This document shows, one piece after another, positions 1 to 8,259 of a stretch of DNA of 64,000 bases. The stretch is from the NCBI RefSeq assembly GCF_013284055.1, contig NZ_CP054143.1, positions 1,178,001 through 1,242,000 of the forward strand, given 5' to 3'. This stretch comes from Deefgea piscis. Its GTDB lineage: Bacteria > Pseudomonadota > Gammaproteobacteria > Burkholderiales > Chitinibacteraceae. How positions within the stretch are numbered: the first letter of the stretch is position 1; each line of letters starts with the position of its first letter. The position numbers were made by a program, and so were the translations under genes. The notes under the pieces are model-generated. The model worked only from the letters and a program-made list of their open reading frames with translations. It had not been told where the DNA came from and did no database searches.

Positions 1-276
1 CCAAGCATGGTTCCAACGGAAAAATCCACAACTACCGAGCAATTTCCCATCTGATTTTTGGCTAATGCCCCAGCGAATACCGGAGTTTCCTTCGCCACGC
101 CAGTGCGAAAAAGTAGCAACCAAGGCCTTCGCTTGTGCTAACTCCATCAGAGGATCAGAACCAAAGTATCGCATCACTTCAGCGCAGCCATGAATAGCAA
201 ATAGAGCTTGTGCATCGGCATCGACAATTTCGCGCAGGATAAGGCGCTCAGTGTGTAAAACTGGAAAATCATTCAT
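1..276 (-). CDS. GNAT-family N-acetyltransferase (3' end outside window)
   Basis: Translating the minus strand from the ATG at 276 gives about 92 residues with no stop, so the gene runs off the window edge. The N-terminus reads PVLHTERLILREI, the usual opening of RimJ/RimL-type GNAT acetyltransferases. It is followed by a DADALF-like helix and a stretch ending in GKLLGSCGFFRW, which fits the beta strands before the acetyl-CoA site. Family members transfer acetyl from acetyl-CoA to amino groups of proteins or small molecules; the substrate cannot be told here. The start lies 2 bp after the stop of the CYTH gene, so the two are probably co-transcribed. The acetyl-CoA binding loop itself is not in the window. 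Confidence 0.8.
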   Translation of the reverse strand, partial: MNDFPVLHTERLILREIVDADAQALFAIHGCAEVMRYFGSDPLMELAQAKALVATFSHWRGEGNSGIRWGISQKSDGKLLGSCGFFRWNHAW

Positions 277-278
277 GC

Positions 279-743
279 TTAAAACCAACGACTAAACGGG
301 GTAATTGACAGTGCGCTGTTGTAATAACGCGCATCACCAGAAACTTCTGCACCTAGCCATTCTGGCTGTGGATAAGTGCTAGTTTCGCTGGCCAGCTCGA
401 GCTCTGCGACGATTAAGCCGGCATTCTCGCCATGAAACTCATCAATCTCAAAAGTATGTGATTCAATGCTGAGTAAATGCCGGGTTTTATCCAAAACCTG
501 TGGGCAGAGTTTGAGTAATTCGACCGCGTCGGCCAGCGGGATTTCGTATTCAAATTCCGAGCGACTAATCCCTGAGTTTTTGCCTTTAATCGTCAAAAAT
601 GCCGCGTCGCCTTTAACCCGAACTCGCACCGTACGCTCAGGGTCGGTGCATAAATAGCCTTGGGCGATCCGTGTACTGCGATGCACTTCACTACGCCAAG
701 CGTCATTTTTAAGTAAAAATTTTCTTTCGATTTCAACTGCCAT
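279..743 (-). CDS. CYTH domain protein (triphosphate tunnel metalloenzyme family)
   Basis: This 154-residue protein opens with the CYTH signature ExExK (E4, E6, K8 in VEIERKF). Later alternating charged strands such as VRVRVKG, FLTIKGK and FEYEIPL line the tunnel in this family. Bacterial single-domain members of this size usually hydrolyse inorganic triphosphate or related polyphosphates with Mg2+ or Mn2+; some relatives are class IV adenylate cyclases. The reaction here is inferred from the family only. It overlaps the upstream lipoprotein gene by one base (TAATG) and is followed after 2 bp by the GNAT gene, so a three-gene operon is likely. Confidence 0.85.
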   Translation of the reverse strand: MAVEIERKFLLKNDAWRSEVHRSTRIAQGYLCTDPERTVRVRVKGDAAFLTIKGKNSGISRSEFEYEIPLADAVELLKLCPQVLDKTRHLLSIESHTFEIDEFHGENAGLIVAELELASETSTYPQPEWLGAEVSGDARYYNSALSITPFSRWF

Positions 744-1135
744 TATTCAACAGCCTTTTTAATTTTTGCTGATTCGCGTAGATGATAAGCACCATCATCG
801 GCTTTGTAGACGTTGTTATTCCAATCGCTTTCGATCTCAAATACGCCCCAATCTTGGTGTTTTTGGTCGATCAAGGCTTGCCGTGCTTCATCTGCGCTGC
901 AATACACGCCCATACCACGATAGAAATTTTCTGGGTCGAGTAGCGCAGTGGGAAAGTCAGCGGGTAAATCGGCTTTGGCAGTCCGTCCTGGCGCTGGCTC
1001 ACTTTGCTGGCTAGCGAGAATCTTTTTAATTTGATTTGGGCCGATGGCATAAACGCCACATTGCTTGGCAGTTGGCGCAGTTTCGCCACAGGCGGCGAGT
1101 AAGGCGACAAGGACAATAGGCAGCATGAATTTCAT
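743..1135 (-). CDS. small putative lipoprotein, function unknown
   Basis: A 130-residue protein with a short hydrophobic leader ending in LLAAC, a good lipobox, so the mature protein probably starts at that Cys and is lipid-anchored. The rest (for example GVYAIGPNQIKKIL and GVYCSADEARQALIDQKHQD) is hydrophilic, with two further cysteines, and I do not recognise a family. A GGATT purine-rich stretch precedes the ATG. The stop overlaps the CYTH start by one base (TAATG), suggesting translational coupling. Being envelope-located and co-transcribed with a CYTH enzyme gives no firm functional clue. Confidence 0.7.
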   Translation of the reverse strand: MKFMLPIVLVALLAACGETAPTAKQCGVYAIGPNQIKKILASQQSEPAPGRTAKADLPADFPTALLDPENFYRGMGVYCSADEARQALIDQKHQDWGVFEIESDWNNNVYKADDGAYHLRESAKIKKAVE

Positions 1136-1154
1136 TTTTTTGAATCCTTTTGCA

Positions 1155-1187
1155 TAAAAAATGGGCTATCTCGCAATGGATAGCCCA
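1155..1187 (-). terminator. Rho-independent terminator downstream of hemJ
   Basis: The 9-bp inverted repeat TGGGCTATC / GATAGCCCA (1162-1170 and 1179-1187) has an 8-base loop and is followed on the minus strand by a run of T (A-run 1155-1161 on the plus strand). It lies 5 bp after the hemJ stop and separates hemJ from the lipoprotein gene. Confidence 0.75.
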
Positions 1188-1191
1188 AAAA

Positions 1192-1614
1192 TTAAAACGG
1201 TTTAACAATCACTAAAATCACGATGGCAAATAAAATCAGCACCGGAATTTCGTTAAAAAAACGAAACCACACATGACTGCGAGTATTTTTATTGGCGGCA
1301 AAAGCCAATAGCATTTGGCGGCAGGCAATATGGTAGCCGACTAAAATCGCCACTAAGGCCAATTTGGCATGCATCCAGCGCCAGCCTTCACCCATATAAA
1401 AGTCATAAAAACCCCAGGTCCAGACACCAAAAATCAGCGCCAAAATACCCAGTGGCGTCATAAATCGATAGAGTTTATGCGCCATCAAATTGAGCCTAGC
1501 TATTTCATCGGTCTGCTTGGCCATGGCTAAATTGACAAAAATACGTGGCAAATAAAATAGCCCAGCAAACCAGCTAATTACAAAAATCAAATGTAATGAT
1601 TTAATCCACAGCAC
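1192..1614 (-). CDS. hemJ: HemJ-type protoporphyrinogen IX oxidase / CopD-family membrane protein
   Basis: A 140-residue, four-helix membrane protein. The N-terminus LWIKSLHLIFVISWFAGLFY, continuing into LPRIFV, matches the HemJ (UPF0093) signature, including the conserved His8 and the PR pair. HemJ oxidises protoporphyrinogen IX to protoporphyrin IX late in haem synthesis in many proteobacteria that lack HemG or HemY. The length is typical. The start is GTG at 1614, chosen because AAGGAA lies 5 bases upstream and the hydrophobic N-terminus begins there. Its neighbours are an M48 protease upstream and a terminator directly downstream. One difference from the usual motif is NLAMAK where YHA normally follows the PR, so a related CopD-like role cannot be excluded. 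Confidence 0.72.
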   Translation of the reverse strand: MLWIKSLHLIFVISWFAGLFYLPRIFVNLAMAKQTDEIARLNLMAHKLYRFMTPLGILALIFGVWTWGFYDFYMGEGWRWMHAKLALVAILVGYHIACRQMLLAFAANKNTRSHVWFRFFNEIPVLILFAIVILVIVKPF

Positions 1615-1656
1615 GGCTGTTCCTTATTTGAGCGCCAACACGCGGAACAAACTACG

Positions 1657-2523
1657 TTAAGACGCGTTTTTCTTTGGCTTGGGTTTTGGCTTATTTTTGG
1701 CGGTTTCGTACAGTGGCATCACCACCGGGATTTTGGCTTGTAATTCGGCAATCCGCGTATTGCTCGAAGGATGGGTCGACATAAATTCCAGCCCTTTACC
1801 TGCGCCTTGGGCGGCCATTTTTTGCCATAAACTTACTGCGGCATTCGGGTTATACCCGGCACGCGCGGCCAGCTCTAAACCCATGGCATCAGCTTCGCTT
1901 TCATTGGTTCGGCTATTGGGTAATGAGTAACTCACATCCACCAGCGTATTTAAACCGCTGCCCGCAAGATCTTGGTAGGCATCATATTTACCGCCGGTGA
2001 CGATAGAAAACAGCTGCATACCACCTTGTAAAGCAATGCTTTTGCCGTATTCTTCGCTCATTTTTTCACGACCATGTTCGCGCAAGGCATGGGCGATTTC
2101 GTGGCCCATGATTTGCGCGATTTCATCATCGGTGAGTTTTAAGCGTTCAATAATGCCGGTGTAAAACATAATTTTACCGCCAGACATGCAATAGGCATTG
2201 AGCTCTGGGCTTTTTTCTACATTCACTTCCCATTGCCATTGCAAAGCATCCGGGCGAAATACCGCCGTTTGCGGAATGAGTCGCTGGGCAATATCGCGCA
2301 CTCGACGCACGGTAGGATCGTTGCTGGCTAAGAGCTTACCTTGAGATGCTGATTTTTTAATGGTTTCGGCATAGCTAGCGGCCGACATTTGATCAACTTG
2401 CTGACTAGAAAGCAGCATGCTTTGTTTACGCGTAGCGCCAATTGCACCGGCTTGAGTGGTGTTCACTTGCTGACAAGCCGTCAACATCGAGGCCAGCGCT
2501 AAACTAAGGATTAATCGTTTCAT
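1657..2523 (-). CDS. M48-family metalloprotease, lipoprotein
   Basis: 288 residues. A signal peptide with lipobox LTAC (Cys17) is followed by a Peptidase_M48 domain with the zinc motif HEIAH at 141-145 and the third ligand Glu in NESEADAMG near 208. This arrangement is that of the periplasmic LoiP/BepA group, which degrade misfolded outer-membrane proteins. There is no TPR tail, so it is closer to LoiP than to BepA. The C-terminus is lysine- and proline-rich. The start has GGAG upstream. It lies 42 bp before hemJ and about 18 bp after the rubredoxin gene, in the same direction. Confidence 0.88.
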   Translation of the reverse strand: MKRLILSLALASMLTACQQVNTTQAGAIGATRKQSMLLSSQQVDQMSAASYAETIKKSASQGKLLASNDPTVRRVRDIAQRLIPQTAVFRPDALQWQWEVNVEKSPELNAYCMSGGKIMFYTGIIERLKLTDDEIAQIMGHEIAHALREHGREKMSEEYGKSIALQGGMQLFSIVTGGKYDAYQDLAGSGLNTLVDVSYSLPNSRTNESEADAMGLELAARAGYNPNAAVSLWQKMAAQGAGKGLEFMSTHPSSNTRIAELQAKIPVVMPLYETAKNKPKPKPKKNAS

Positions 2524-2541
2524 CGGCCTGCTCCAGCAAAA

Positions 2542-2706
2542 TTAGATTTGCACCATTTCAAAATCATCTTTACGTGCACCGCAATCAGGACAAGTCCAAT
2601 TCATTGGCACATCCTCCCACTTCGTTCCCGCTGGAATACCGTCCTCTGGTCGGCCTTCAGCTTCATCGTAAATAAACGCACAGATTAGGCACATATATTT
2701 TTTCAT
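2542..2706 (-). CDS. rubredoxin
   Basis: A 54-residue protein with the two iron-binding knuckles [10 protein letters not shown] and [11 protein letters not shown], i.e. two CxxC pairs holding one Fe(SCys)4 centre. The conserved [15 protein letters not shown] loop lies between them. Rubredoxins carry single electrons in the cytoplasm, for example to alkane hydroxylases or peroxide and superoxide scavengers; the partner is not visible here. The size is exactly that of the family. It is divergent from thiD, 63 bp away, an arrangement known in many beta- and gammaproteobacteria. Confidence 0.95.
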   Translation of the reverse strand: MKKYMCLICAFIYDEAEGRPEDGIPAGTKWEDVPMNWTCPDCGARKDDFEMVQI

Positions 2707-2769
2707 TGCGATAAGTCACTCAGAGTGGTTTAGAATTCTAATTTTACCGAACAAAGAAAATCTGTGCTT

Positions 2770-3645
2770 ATGAATCCAACGCCACCCACTGTACTAGTTT
2801 TTGCTGCGAATGATCCTTCTGGTGGTGCGGGTTTAATGGCCGATGTATTGACCCTCGCCTCATTGGGCTGCCACACCTTACCGATTATTACCGCGATCAC
2901 CGTACAAGACAGCGCTGGCGTGCAAGAATTTCATGCCGTCGATTCTGAAATCGTTGATGAACAAGCGCGCTTTATTTTAGAAGACATCAAAATTGATGTG
3001 ATCAAAGTCGGCATGGTCGGCAGCGTGGAAAATTTAGCGGTAATTGCTGAAATCGCCTCAGACTATCCGGATATTCCTTTAATTTTAGAGCCGGTATTTA
3101 GCATGGGGCGCGGCGAGGAATTATCCAATGAAGAGTTAATTAGTGCGATGCGCGAATTGCTGTTGCCACACACGCATTTGGTAACACCAAACAATACCGA
3201 AGCGCGATTACTGGCTTCCGATGATCCCGACGAACAAGAAGAAATGCCACTCGATGCTGCTGCACAACGTATTTTGGAATGTGGTTGCGAGTATGTGTTA
3301 ATCGCCGGAACGCATGAAAAAACACCTAAAGTGGTCAACACCCTGTATAGCCGCTTAGGCCGAGTGCGTACTGATCAATGGCCACGTTTACCCGGCAGCT
3401 ACCATGGTGCCGGTGCCACATTGGCCTCAGCGATTGCCGGCGCTCTTGCCAACGGCGCCGAAATCGGTGATGCGGTAAAAGACGCGCAAGACTTTACTTC
3501 GCAAGCGCTATCGGCAGCATTTCGCCCGGGAATGGGGCAATTTGTTCCCGATAGAATGTTCTGGGCGCGCCCTACCGACGAAGAAGCAACCGCAGAAATC
3601 GAAGCGGCAATCCGTAAAGAATTAGAGCCACCCACCCAGTCATAG
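2770..3645 (+). CDS. thiD: hydroxymethylpyrimidine/phosphomethylpyrimidine kinase
   Basis: About 291 residues with the ThiD ribokinase-fold features. The N-terminal NDPSGGAGLMADV binds HMP, and TAITVQDSAGV, KVGMVGS, VTPNNTEARLL and the C-terminal GAGATLASAIAGALANG (anion hole and catalytic region) follow. It phosphorylates HMP and HMP-P to HMP-PP for thiamine synthesis. In the last block GAGATLASAIA the usual catalytic Asp of GTGD is replaced (GAGA), which is worth noting. A GTG at 2764 could also start translation; the ATG at 2770 is preferred. No other thi genes or TPP riboswitch are visible upstream; the short gap is shared with the divergent rubredoxin gene. Confidence 0.85.
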   Translation: MNPTPPTVLVFAANDPSGGAGLMADVLTLASLGCHTLPIITAITVQDSAGVQEFHAVDSEIVDEQARFILEDIKIDVIKVGMVGSVENLAVIAEIASDYPDIPLILEPVFSMGRGEELSNEELISAMRELLLPHTHLVTPNNTEARLLASDDPDEQEEMPLDAAAQRILECGCEYVLIAGTHEKTPKVVNTLYSRLGRVRTDQWPRLPGSYHGAGATLASAIAGALANGAEIGDAVKDAQDFTSQALSAAFRPGMGQFVPDRMFWARPTDEEATAEIEAAIRKELEPPTQS

Positions 3646-3650
3646 CATGA

Positions 3651-3666
3651 TGTTTCACGTGAAACA
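3651..3666. promoter_or_regulatory. parS centromere site (perfect 16-bp palindrome)
   Basis: TGTTTCACGTGAAACA matches the widely conserved chromosomal parS consensus bound by ParB at every base. It sits 5 bp after the thiD stop. ParB loads here as a CTP clamp and spreads, helping ParA segregate the origin region. Two more near-matches occur at 6063 and 18902. Confidence 0.9.
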
Positions 3667-3743
3667 TCGCGGTATAAACGTGTCCAGCTAAAATCGAATC
3701 CCCATCTCGCTGGTGCATTTTTATACCGCTCCTTGGATTATTT

Positions 3744-4322
3744 ATGCCACTTCCCCAAGTCATTGTTTTAAATGGCAGTAGCAGCTCTGGTAAAACGGCT
3801 GTCGCCAAATTATTACAAGAAATGCTGCCACAGCAATATCTCAATTTTAGTATCGATAGTGTGCTCTATTCTCTGCCCGCTAGCGATTTGCAACAGATGC
3901 AAGCTGGAATTGAAATAACTCGGCCCGGCTATGATTGGCCGAGTTTAGTTCGCGGCTATCATTATTGCTTACCAGCCTTGCTGCAAGCAGGTTGCCGACT
4001 ATTAGTGGACCATGCTTGGTGTGAGCGTGGCGAGAAGCGCGAGTTGCTCACCGAACTAGCAGGTTATTCGGTGGCGTTAGTTGGCGTTTACTGTAATTCA
4101 GAGGTCGCAATGGCGCGCGAGCAAGCGCGTAAAGATCGGGCGATTGGCTTGGTCGCGTGGCAAAGTGAGCGCGTTCATCAAGATATGCAATACGATTTAA
4201 ATATTGATACGACGAGTATGTCGCCACAAGCAGCAGCTGAAAAGCTATGTAGCGACATACTTAAGCATGGTGCATGGACAGGAGCAATCGAAACGCTAGA
4301 GCACTTGAATATGCTGAACTAA
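3744..4322 (+). CDS. chloramphenicol phosphotransferase-like P-loop kinase
   Basis: 192 residues. The N-terminus VIVLNGSSSSGKTAVAKLL carries a Walker A (G11-T18), followed by YLNFSIDSVLYSLP. The same block order (P-loop, then F-x-D-S) occurs in CPT, the kinase that phosphorylates the 3'-hydroxyl of chloramphenicol in Streptomyces venezuelae. The middle contains LLVDHAWCERGEKRELLTEL and GVYCNSEVAMAREQARKDRAIG, resembling the lid and adenine region. Most bacterial homologues have no proven substrate, so resistance is not implied. It is a single gene between a parS site and DUF1993. Confidence 0.75.
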   Translation: MPLPQVIVLNGSSSSGKTAVAKLLQEMLPQQYLNFSIDSVLYSLPASDLQQMQAGIEITRPGYDWPSLVRGYHYCLPALLQAGCRLLVDHAWCERGEKRELLTELAGYSVALVGVYCNSEVAMAREQARKDRAIGLVAWQSERVHQDMQYDLNIDTTSMSPQAAAEKLCSDILKHGAWTGAIETLEHLNMLN

Positions 4323-4381
4323 AGCACGATTATAGTAAGGGTCAACTCAGTCTTTCCATTTTACCAACGTAAGGAAGTGCC

Positions 4382-4882
4382 ATGTTCGACTACTACCAGC
4401 TCACCGTGCCTGTTTACAATCGTGCACTCAACCAACTCGCTCATCTCTTGGACAAGGCCGCAGAATTTGCAGCACATAAAAAAATCAGTGACGAAACCAT
4501 GCTTGGCCTACGCCTTGCACCTGATATGTTTAATCTAACCAAGCAAGTGCAAATCGTGTGTGATAACGCCAAATACTGCGTTGCTCGCCTTTCTGGTGTT
4601 ACCGCTCCGGTACATGAAGATGATGAAAAAACATTTGCCGACTTGCAACGGCGGATTGTTGCCACTCAAGAATTTATTGAATCGTTATCAGAACACGATT
4701 TTAAAGACGCCGCCGGCAAAACGATTACCTTGTCTTTTTTGCCTGATCATCCAATGAGCGCCGATTTTTATTTGCTCTCGTTTGTGCAGCCGAATTTTTA
4801 TTTCCACCTGACCACCGCTTATGCCATTTTACGCAGCAATGGCGTCGACATTGGCAAACAAGACTATATGGGTCAAGTTTAA
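4382..4882 (+). CDS. DUF1993 family protein
   Basis: 166 residues, beginning MFDYYQLTVPVYNRALNQL and continuing with KISDETMLGLRLAPDMFNL and a C-terminal SFVQPNFYFHLTTAYAILR. These are the recognisable blocks of DUF1993, a DinB-like four-helix bundle of unknown function. The conserved His in YFHLTTAYA would fit a metal site by analogy with DinB folds, but that is inference. AAGGAAG lies just before the ATG. The gene ends at a strong bidirectional terminator. Confidence 0.85.
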   Translation: MFDYYQLTVPVYNRALNQLAHLLDKAAEFAAHKKISDETMLGLRLAPDMFNLTKQVQIVCDNAKYCVARLSGVTAPVHEDDEKTFADLQRRIVATQEFIESLSEHDFKDAAGKTITLSFLPDHPMSADFYLLSFVQPNFYFHLTTAYAILRSNGVDIGKQDYMGQV

Positions 4883-4893
4883 ACATCGCCCAC

Positions 4894-4927
4894 AAAAAAA
4901 CAGCACGGCTAGCCGTGCTGTTTTTTT
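4894..4927. terminator. bidirectional Rho-independent terminator
   Basis: A perfect 34-bp palindrome: a 10-bp GC-containing stem (CAGCACGGCT / AGCCGTGCTG) flanked by A7 and T7. It can end both the DUF1993 transcript and the minus-strand transcript arriving from 5195. Confidence 0.9.
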
Positions 4928-5195
4928 ATGCATTTTCTAGCAATGCTAACTGTAGTAATTGCTGGCGCAGTGCTTCGATCGATTCAAGACAGCCCGCTTG
5001 AGCAATTTCTTGCTCACCGTCTGCGCCGATTTTATATAAACCGTAGCGCAGCAATTGTGGCTGTTGTGTCGTGCTCCAAACGGGGTGAATAGCGTAAGTC
5101 ATGATCTTCATCACTTTGAGCGCGACGGCAAGAGGCCGTTGATCTATTGCTCTTAGCTTTAATATCGTTGAGATTGAGCAAAACTGAACTACCAC
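4926..5195 (-). CDS. small hypothetical protein (start uncertain)
   Basis: A reading frame of up to 89 codons between the vanY-like gene and the terminator. The more protein-like part begins at an internal Met (MTYAIHPVW...) and gives about 58 residues ending in a helical, Leu/Gln-rich tail (ALRQQLLQLALLENA). I see no clear ribosome-binding site for any start and recognise no family. It fills a gap in a minus-strand gene run and ends exactly at the terminator. That makes a real gene plausible. Confidence 0.4.
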   Translation of the reverse strand: MVVQFCSISTILKLRAIDQRPLAVALKVMKIMTYAIHPVWSTTQQPQLLRYGLYKIGADGEQEIAQAGCLESIEALRQQLLQLALLENA

Positions 5196-5219
5196 TGGTC
5201 AGTAAAATGCTGCACTGCA

Positions 5220-5771
5220 TCACTTAGTTGTATTTTTCTCCTCCCAACACCAATGCCAAGGCTCATACACATAGCCATAACGATTGTCGCGTGGAAAAGA
5301 CAAACTAAAACCAAACTCAGCTGCGTGCGAATTTAACCAAGTAAATGCCGGCGTATTTTCAAATTCTTCTGTCACCACAGGGCCACCCGGCGTAAAAATA
5401 TCCACCGCCCTACCGGTATGATGCTCACTACACCCCGGTGGTGCGAGCACCTGCAAAACATCGTCGATCAGCACGCCAGCAGTCAACTTTCTTTGGATTA
5501 ACTCCACTTGCCGCGTGCTAGCTCGATAAGCGGAGGCAATTTGTAAATCAACACCATCTTGCCAAGCCGCCCGCTGCATTCTCTCCCATGCGGCAGCTGC
5601 CGCAGGAATCAATTGCCAGATTCGTCCATCGTCACTCACTGCCACATCGATTAATTCTGAGGCTTCGGTAAACAAGGTCAAATGACGGCTTTGCAATAAT
5701 TCAAAAGGTATGCCCAGCTCTGCCCAAGCGATGGCTAACTCTGGCGTCATACCTGATGGATGTGCTTTCAT
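5220..5771 (-). CDS. VanY-type D-alanyl-D-alanine carboxypeptidase (M15B)
   Basis: 183 residues with the M15 zinc motifs SEHHTGRAVDI (SxHxxGxAxD) and EPWHW (ExxH) in the right order, plus QIASAYRASTRQVELI, which precedes the first motif in VanY/DacB-like enzymes. Such enzymes remove the terminal D-Ala from peptidoglycan stem peptides. No signal peptide is evident at the chosen start, so it either acts cytoplasmically (recycling) or uses a non-classical route. The ATG directly follows the parC stop with no gap, so the gene is almost certainly co-transcribed with parC. Confidence 0.88.
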   Translation of the reverse strand: MKAHPSGMTPELAIAWAELGIPFELLQSRHLTLFTEASELIDVAVSDDGRIWQLIPAAAAAWERMQRAAWQDGVDLQIASAYRASTRQVELIQRKLTAGVLIDDVLQVLAPPGCSEHHTGRAVDIFTPGGPVVTEEFENTPAFTWLNSHAAEFGFSLSFPRDNRYGYVYEPWHWCWEEKNTTK

Positions 5772-8138
5772 TTAAAATCCAGGCAGTTTAAATGCAGTGC
5801 TAATCGGCTTGCCTTTTTTGGCGCGCTTACCAATATACGGCGCCATTTCGTTCTCATTTAAAATCCACTCTTGTGCTTTACCAGCACGCCCAGTGTAATT
5901 AATGGTTAACGTTAAACCGTCGCAAATGGTAATGGCATTGAGTTGATCTTTTGCATCGAGTGCCATAGTAATCACACCACGACCACCGCCAGTGAGCTGC
6001 TTAAATTCGCTATAGGCAAATAAGTGCAATTTACCTGCTGTAGATAAGCAAGCGACTAGAGATGTTTCACGTGGAACAAAAGTCGACACCCGCAGCAGCG
6101 TCTCGCTCTCTTCCAAGGTCAAAAATGCTTTACCGGCTTTTTGTCGACTGAGTAAATTATCAAACAAACAGCTAAAGCCATAGCCACTAGAGTTAGCCAA
6201 CACCACCCAATCGCCTAATTTAGCCGCCAGCATTTGGGTAATCCGCGTTTTAGCCACTAAATCAACCAAAGTGGTGACTGGCACCCCATCACCACGCCCG
6301 CCCGGCACCACCGAGGCTTGAATCGAATACACCCGGCCATCGCTGCCAAACAGTGCAATCTGATCAATCGTGCGACATTCAATCGCTGCCAATTGGCTGT
6401 CACCATCTTTAAAGCTCAGGCTTTGCAAATCAAGGCCATGCCCTTGGCGAGCACGTAACCAGCCTTTTTCTGACAAGATAATCGTTACCGGCTCATCCAC
6501 TACGGCCACTTCAGCAACCGCGCGTTCGGCATGCTCAATTAAAGTGCGACGTGGATCGGCGTATTTCTTTTTGTCGGCTTCGATTTCTTTGATAATTTGT
6601 TTTTGCATTGCGGCCGGATTAGCCAACAAGTTTTCTAGCTCGGTTTTTTCCGCCCGCAGCGCAGACAATTCTTGCTCAATCTTAATCCCTTCCAGTCGCG
6701 CCAATTGGCGCAAGCGAATCTCAAGGATGTCTTCAGCTTGGCGCCCCGACAAATTAAACGCCGCCATCAACGCTGATTTGGGCTCGTCCGAATGGCGGAT
6801 AATGCGAATTACTTCATCAATATTGAGCAGGACCAGCAAGCGCCCTTCCAAAATATGGATGCGATCATCCACTTGGCCCAAACGATGCTGGCAACGACGC
6901 GTTACCGTCACAAAGCGAAAATCAATCCACTCGGCAATTAAATCACGTAGCGTTTTTTGCCCTGGTCGACCATCCCGGCCAATGGTAACGATATTGATCG
7001 ATAAGCTACTTTCTAAGCTGGTATGCGCTAGCAGCAAATTCATCAAATCATCCGAGCTTTGCCGCGATGATTTTGGCTCGAATACCAAGCGAACTGATTT
7101 GTCTTTTCCTGACTCATCGCGAACACGATCGAGCACACTCAAAATCAATTGCTTGGTTTGCACTTGATCTTGGCTGAGCGCTTTTTTGCCTTTTTTGACT
7201 TTGGGATTAGTCAGCTCTTCGATTTCTTCTAATACTTTTTGGCTCGACGTACCTTGTGGTAATTCAGTCACCACCATTTGCCATTGCCCACGCGCCAGAT
7301 CTTCTTTTTCCCATCGAGCACGGACTTTCAAACTGCCACGGCCATTTTCATACGCGCTGGCGATGTCTTTATGCGAAGAAATAATCTGCCCGCCACCCGG
7401 TAAATCGGGGCCTTGGAGATACGTCAGTAACTCAGCAGTGGATAATTTAGGATTACGAATCAGCGCAATACTCGCGTCGGCCACTTCGCCTAAATTATGC
7501 GATGGCATTTCAGTGGCCATCCCCACTGCAATGCCCGATGCGCCATTCAGTAACAACATCGGCAATCGCGCCGGCAATAAAACCGGCTCTTGAAAAGCGC
7601 CATCATAATTTGGCGTGAAATCGGTGGTGCCTTTATCCAGCTCACCGAGCAGTAGATCCGCCACTGGCGTTAAACGCGCCTCGGTATAACGATAAGCCGC
7701 AGCGCCGTCACCGTCGCGTGAACCAAAATTGCCATGACCATCAATCAAGGGATAGCGCAGCGAGAAATCTTGGGCAATACGCACCAATGCGTCATACGCC
7801 GATTGGTCGCCGTGAGGATGATATTTACCCAACACATCACCCACAATCCGCGCCGATTTCATCGGTTTGGCCGTCGCCATTAAACCCAGCTCGTGCATCG
7901 CGTATAAAATCCGCCGCTGCACGGGTTTTTGGCCATCTTCAATTTGCGGCAAGGCGCGGCTTTTCACCACGCTCATGGCGTATTCAAGATAGCTTTTTTC
8001 GGCATACAGTCCTAGCTGTACTGATTCACCATCATCAGGTACAGCAGAAGCTTGAGTAGCAATAAAACGCGCGGCGCCACCTTGATTGGGTTTCAAGGGC
8101 GTAGGCATTTCTACGGGGTCGAGTAAATCATCAGACAT
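5772..8138 (-). CDS. parC: DNA topoisomerase IV subunit A
   Basis: 788 residues. The breakage-reunion domain carries the catalytic Tyr151 in [12 protein letters not shown] and the preceding [17 protein letters not shown] helix. The quinolone-determining positions are Gln112 and Asp116, where E. coli has Ser80 and Glu84; I recall the same GDQSAYD pattern from other betaproteobacteria. The middle has the coiled-coil and tower regions and the C-terminus a short beta-pinwheel. ParC with ParE decatenates daughter chromosomes. The gene is followed immediately by the vanY-like gene. A parS-like sequence is embedded at 6063. Confidence 0.97.
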   Translation of the reverse strand: MSDDLLDPVEMPTPLKPNQGGAARFIATQASAVPDDGESVQLGLYAEKSYLEYAMSVVKSRALPQIEDGQKPVQRRILYAMHELGLMATAKPMKSARIVGDVLGKYHPHGDQSAYDALVRIAQDFSLRYPLIDGHGNFGSRDGDGAAAYRYTEARLTPVADLLLGELDKGTTDFTPNYDGAFQEPVLLPARLPMLLLNGASGIAVGMATEMPSHNLGEVADASIALIRNPKLSTAELLTYLQGPDLPGGGQIISSHKDIASAYENGRGSLKVRARWEKEDLARGQWQMVVTELPQGTSSQKVLEEIEELTNPKVKKGKKALSQDQVQTKQLILSVLDRVRDESGKDKSVRLVFEPKSSRQSSDDLMNLLLAHTSLESSLSINIVTIGRDGRPGQKTLRDLIAEWIDFRFVTVTRRCQHRLGQVDDRIHILEGRLLVLLNIDEVIRIIRHSDEPKSALMAAFNLSGRQAEDILEIRLRQLARLEGIKIEQELSALRAEKTELENLLANPAAMQKQIIKEIEADKKKYADPRRTLIEHAERAVAEVAVVDEPVTIILSEKGWLRARQGHGLDLQSLSFKDGDSQLAAIECRTIDQIALFGSDGRVYSIQASVVPGGRGDGVPVTTLVDLVAKTRITQMLAAKLGDWVVLANSSGYGFSCLFDNLLSRQKAGKAFLTLEESETLLRVSTFVPRETSLVACLSTAGKLHLFAYSEFKQLTGGGRGVITMALDAKDQLNAITICDGLTLTINYTGRAGKAQEWILNENEMAPYIGKRAKKGKPISTAFKLPGF
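6063..6078. promoter_or_regulatory. parS-like site inside parC (15/16)
   Basis: TGTTTCACGTGGAACA differs from the parS consensus by one base (G for A at position 12). It lies inside the parC coding sequence (C-terminal domain), as parS sites often do. It is 2.4 kb from the perfect site at 3651. Confidence 0.7.
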
Positions 8139-8259
8139 GGATCAGGCCAAAGTGAATCTAGCCTCGTATTCTATCCGCCTGCATGGCTAGGTTCAAAGCG
8201 CTAACGACAAACAACAAAAGATATATTGAACTCAGGGTATATGTAAGAATACTGTTATA

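Noticed and set aside
367-375. Perfect DnaA box inside the CYTH gene, and another at 13998 in the esterase gene
   Set aside because: Single sites inside coding sequence with no cluster or AT-rich element; expected occasionally by chance.
2707-2769. TPP riboswitch before thiD
   Set aside because: The gap to the divergent rubredoxin gene is only about 63 bp and lacks the THI box.
6370-7167. 265-codon plus-strand open frame opposite parC
   Set aside because: A shadow of parC on the other strand; Ser/Arg-rich and without family features.
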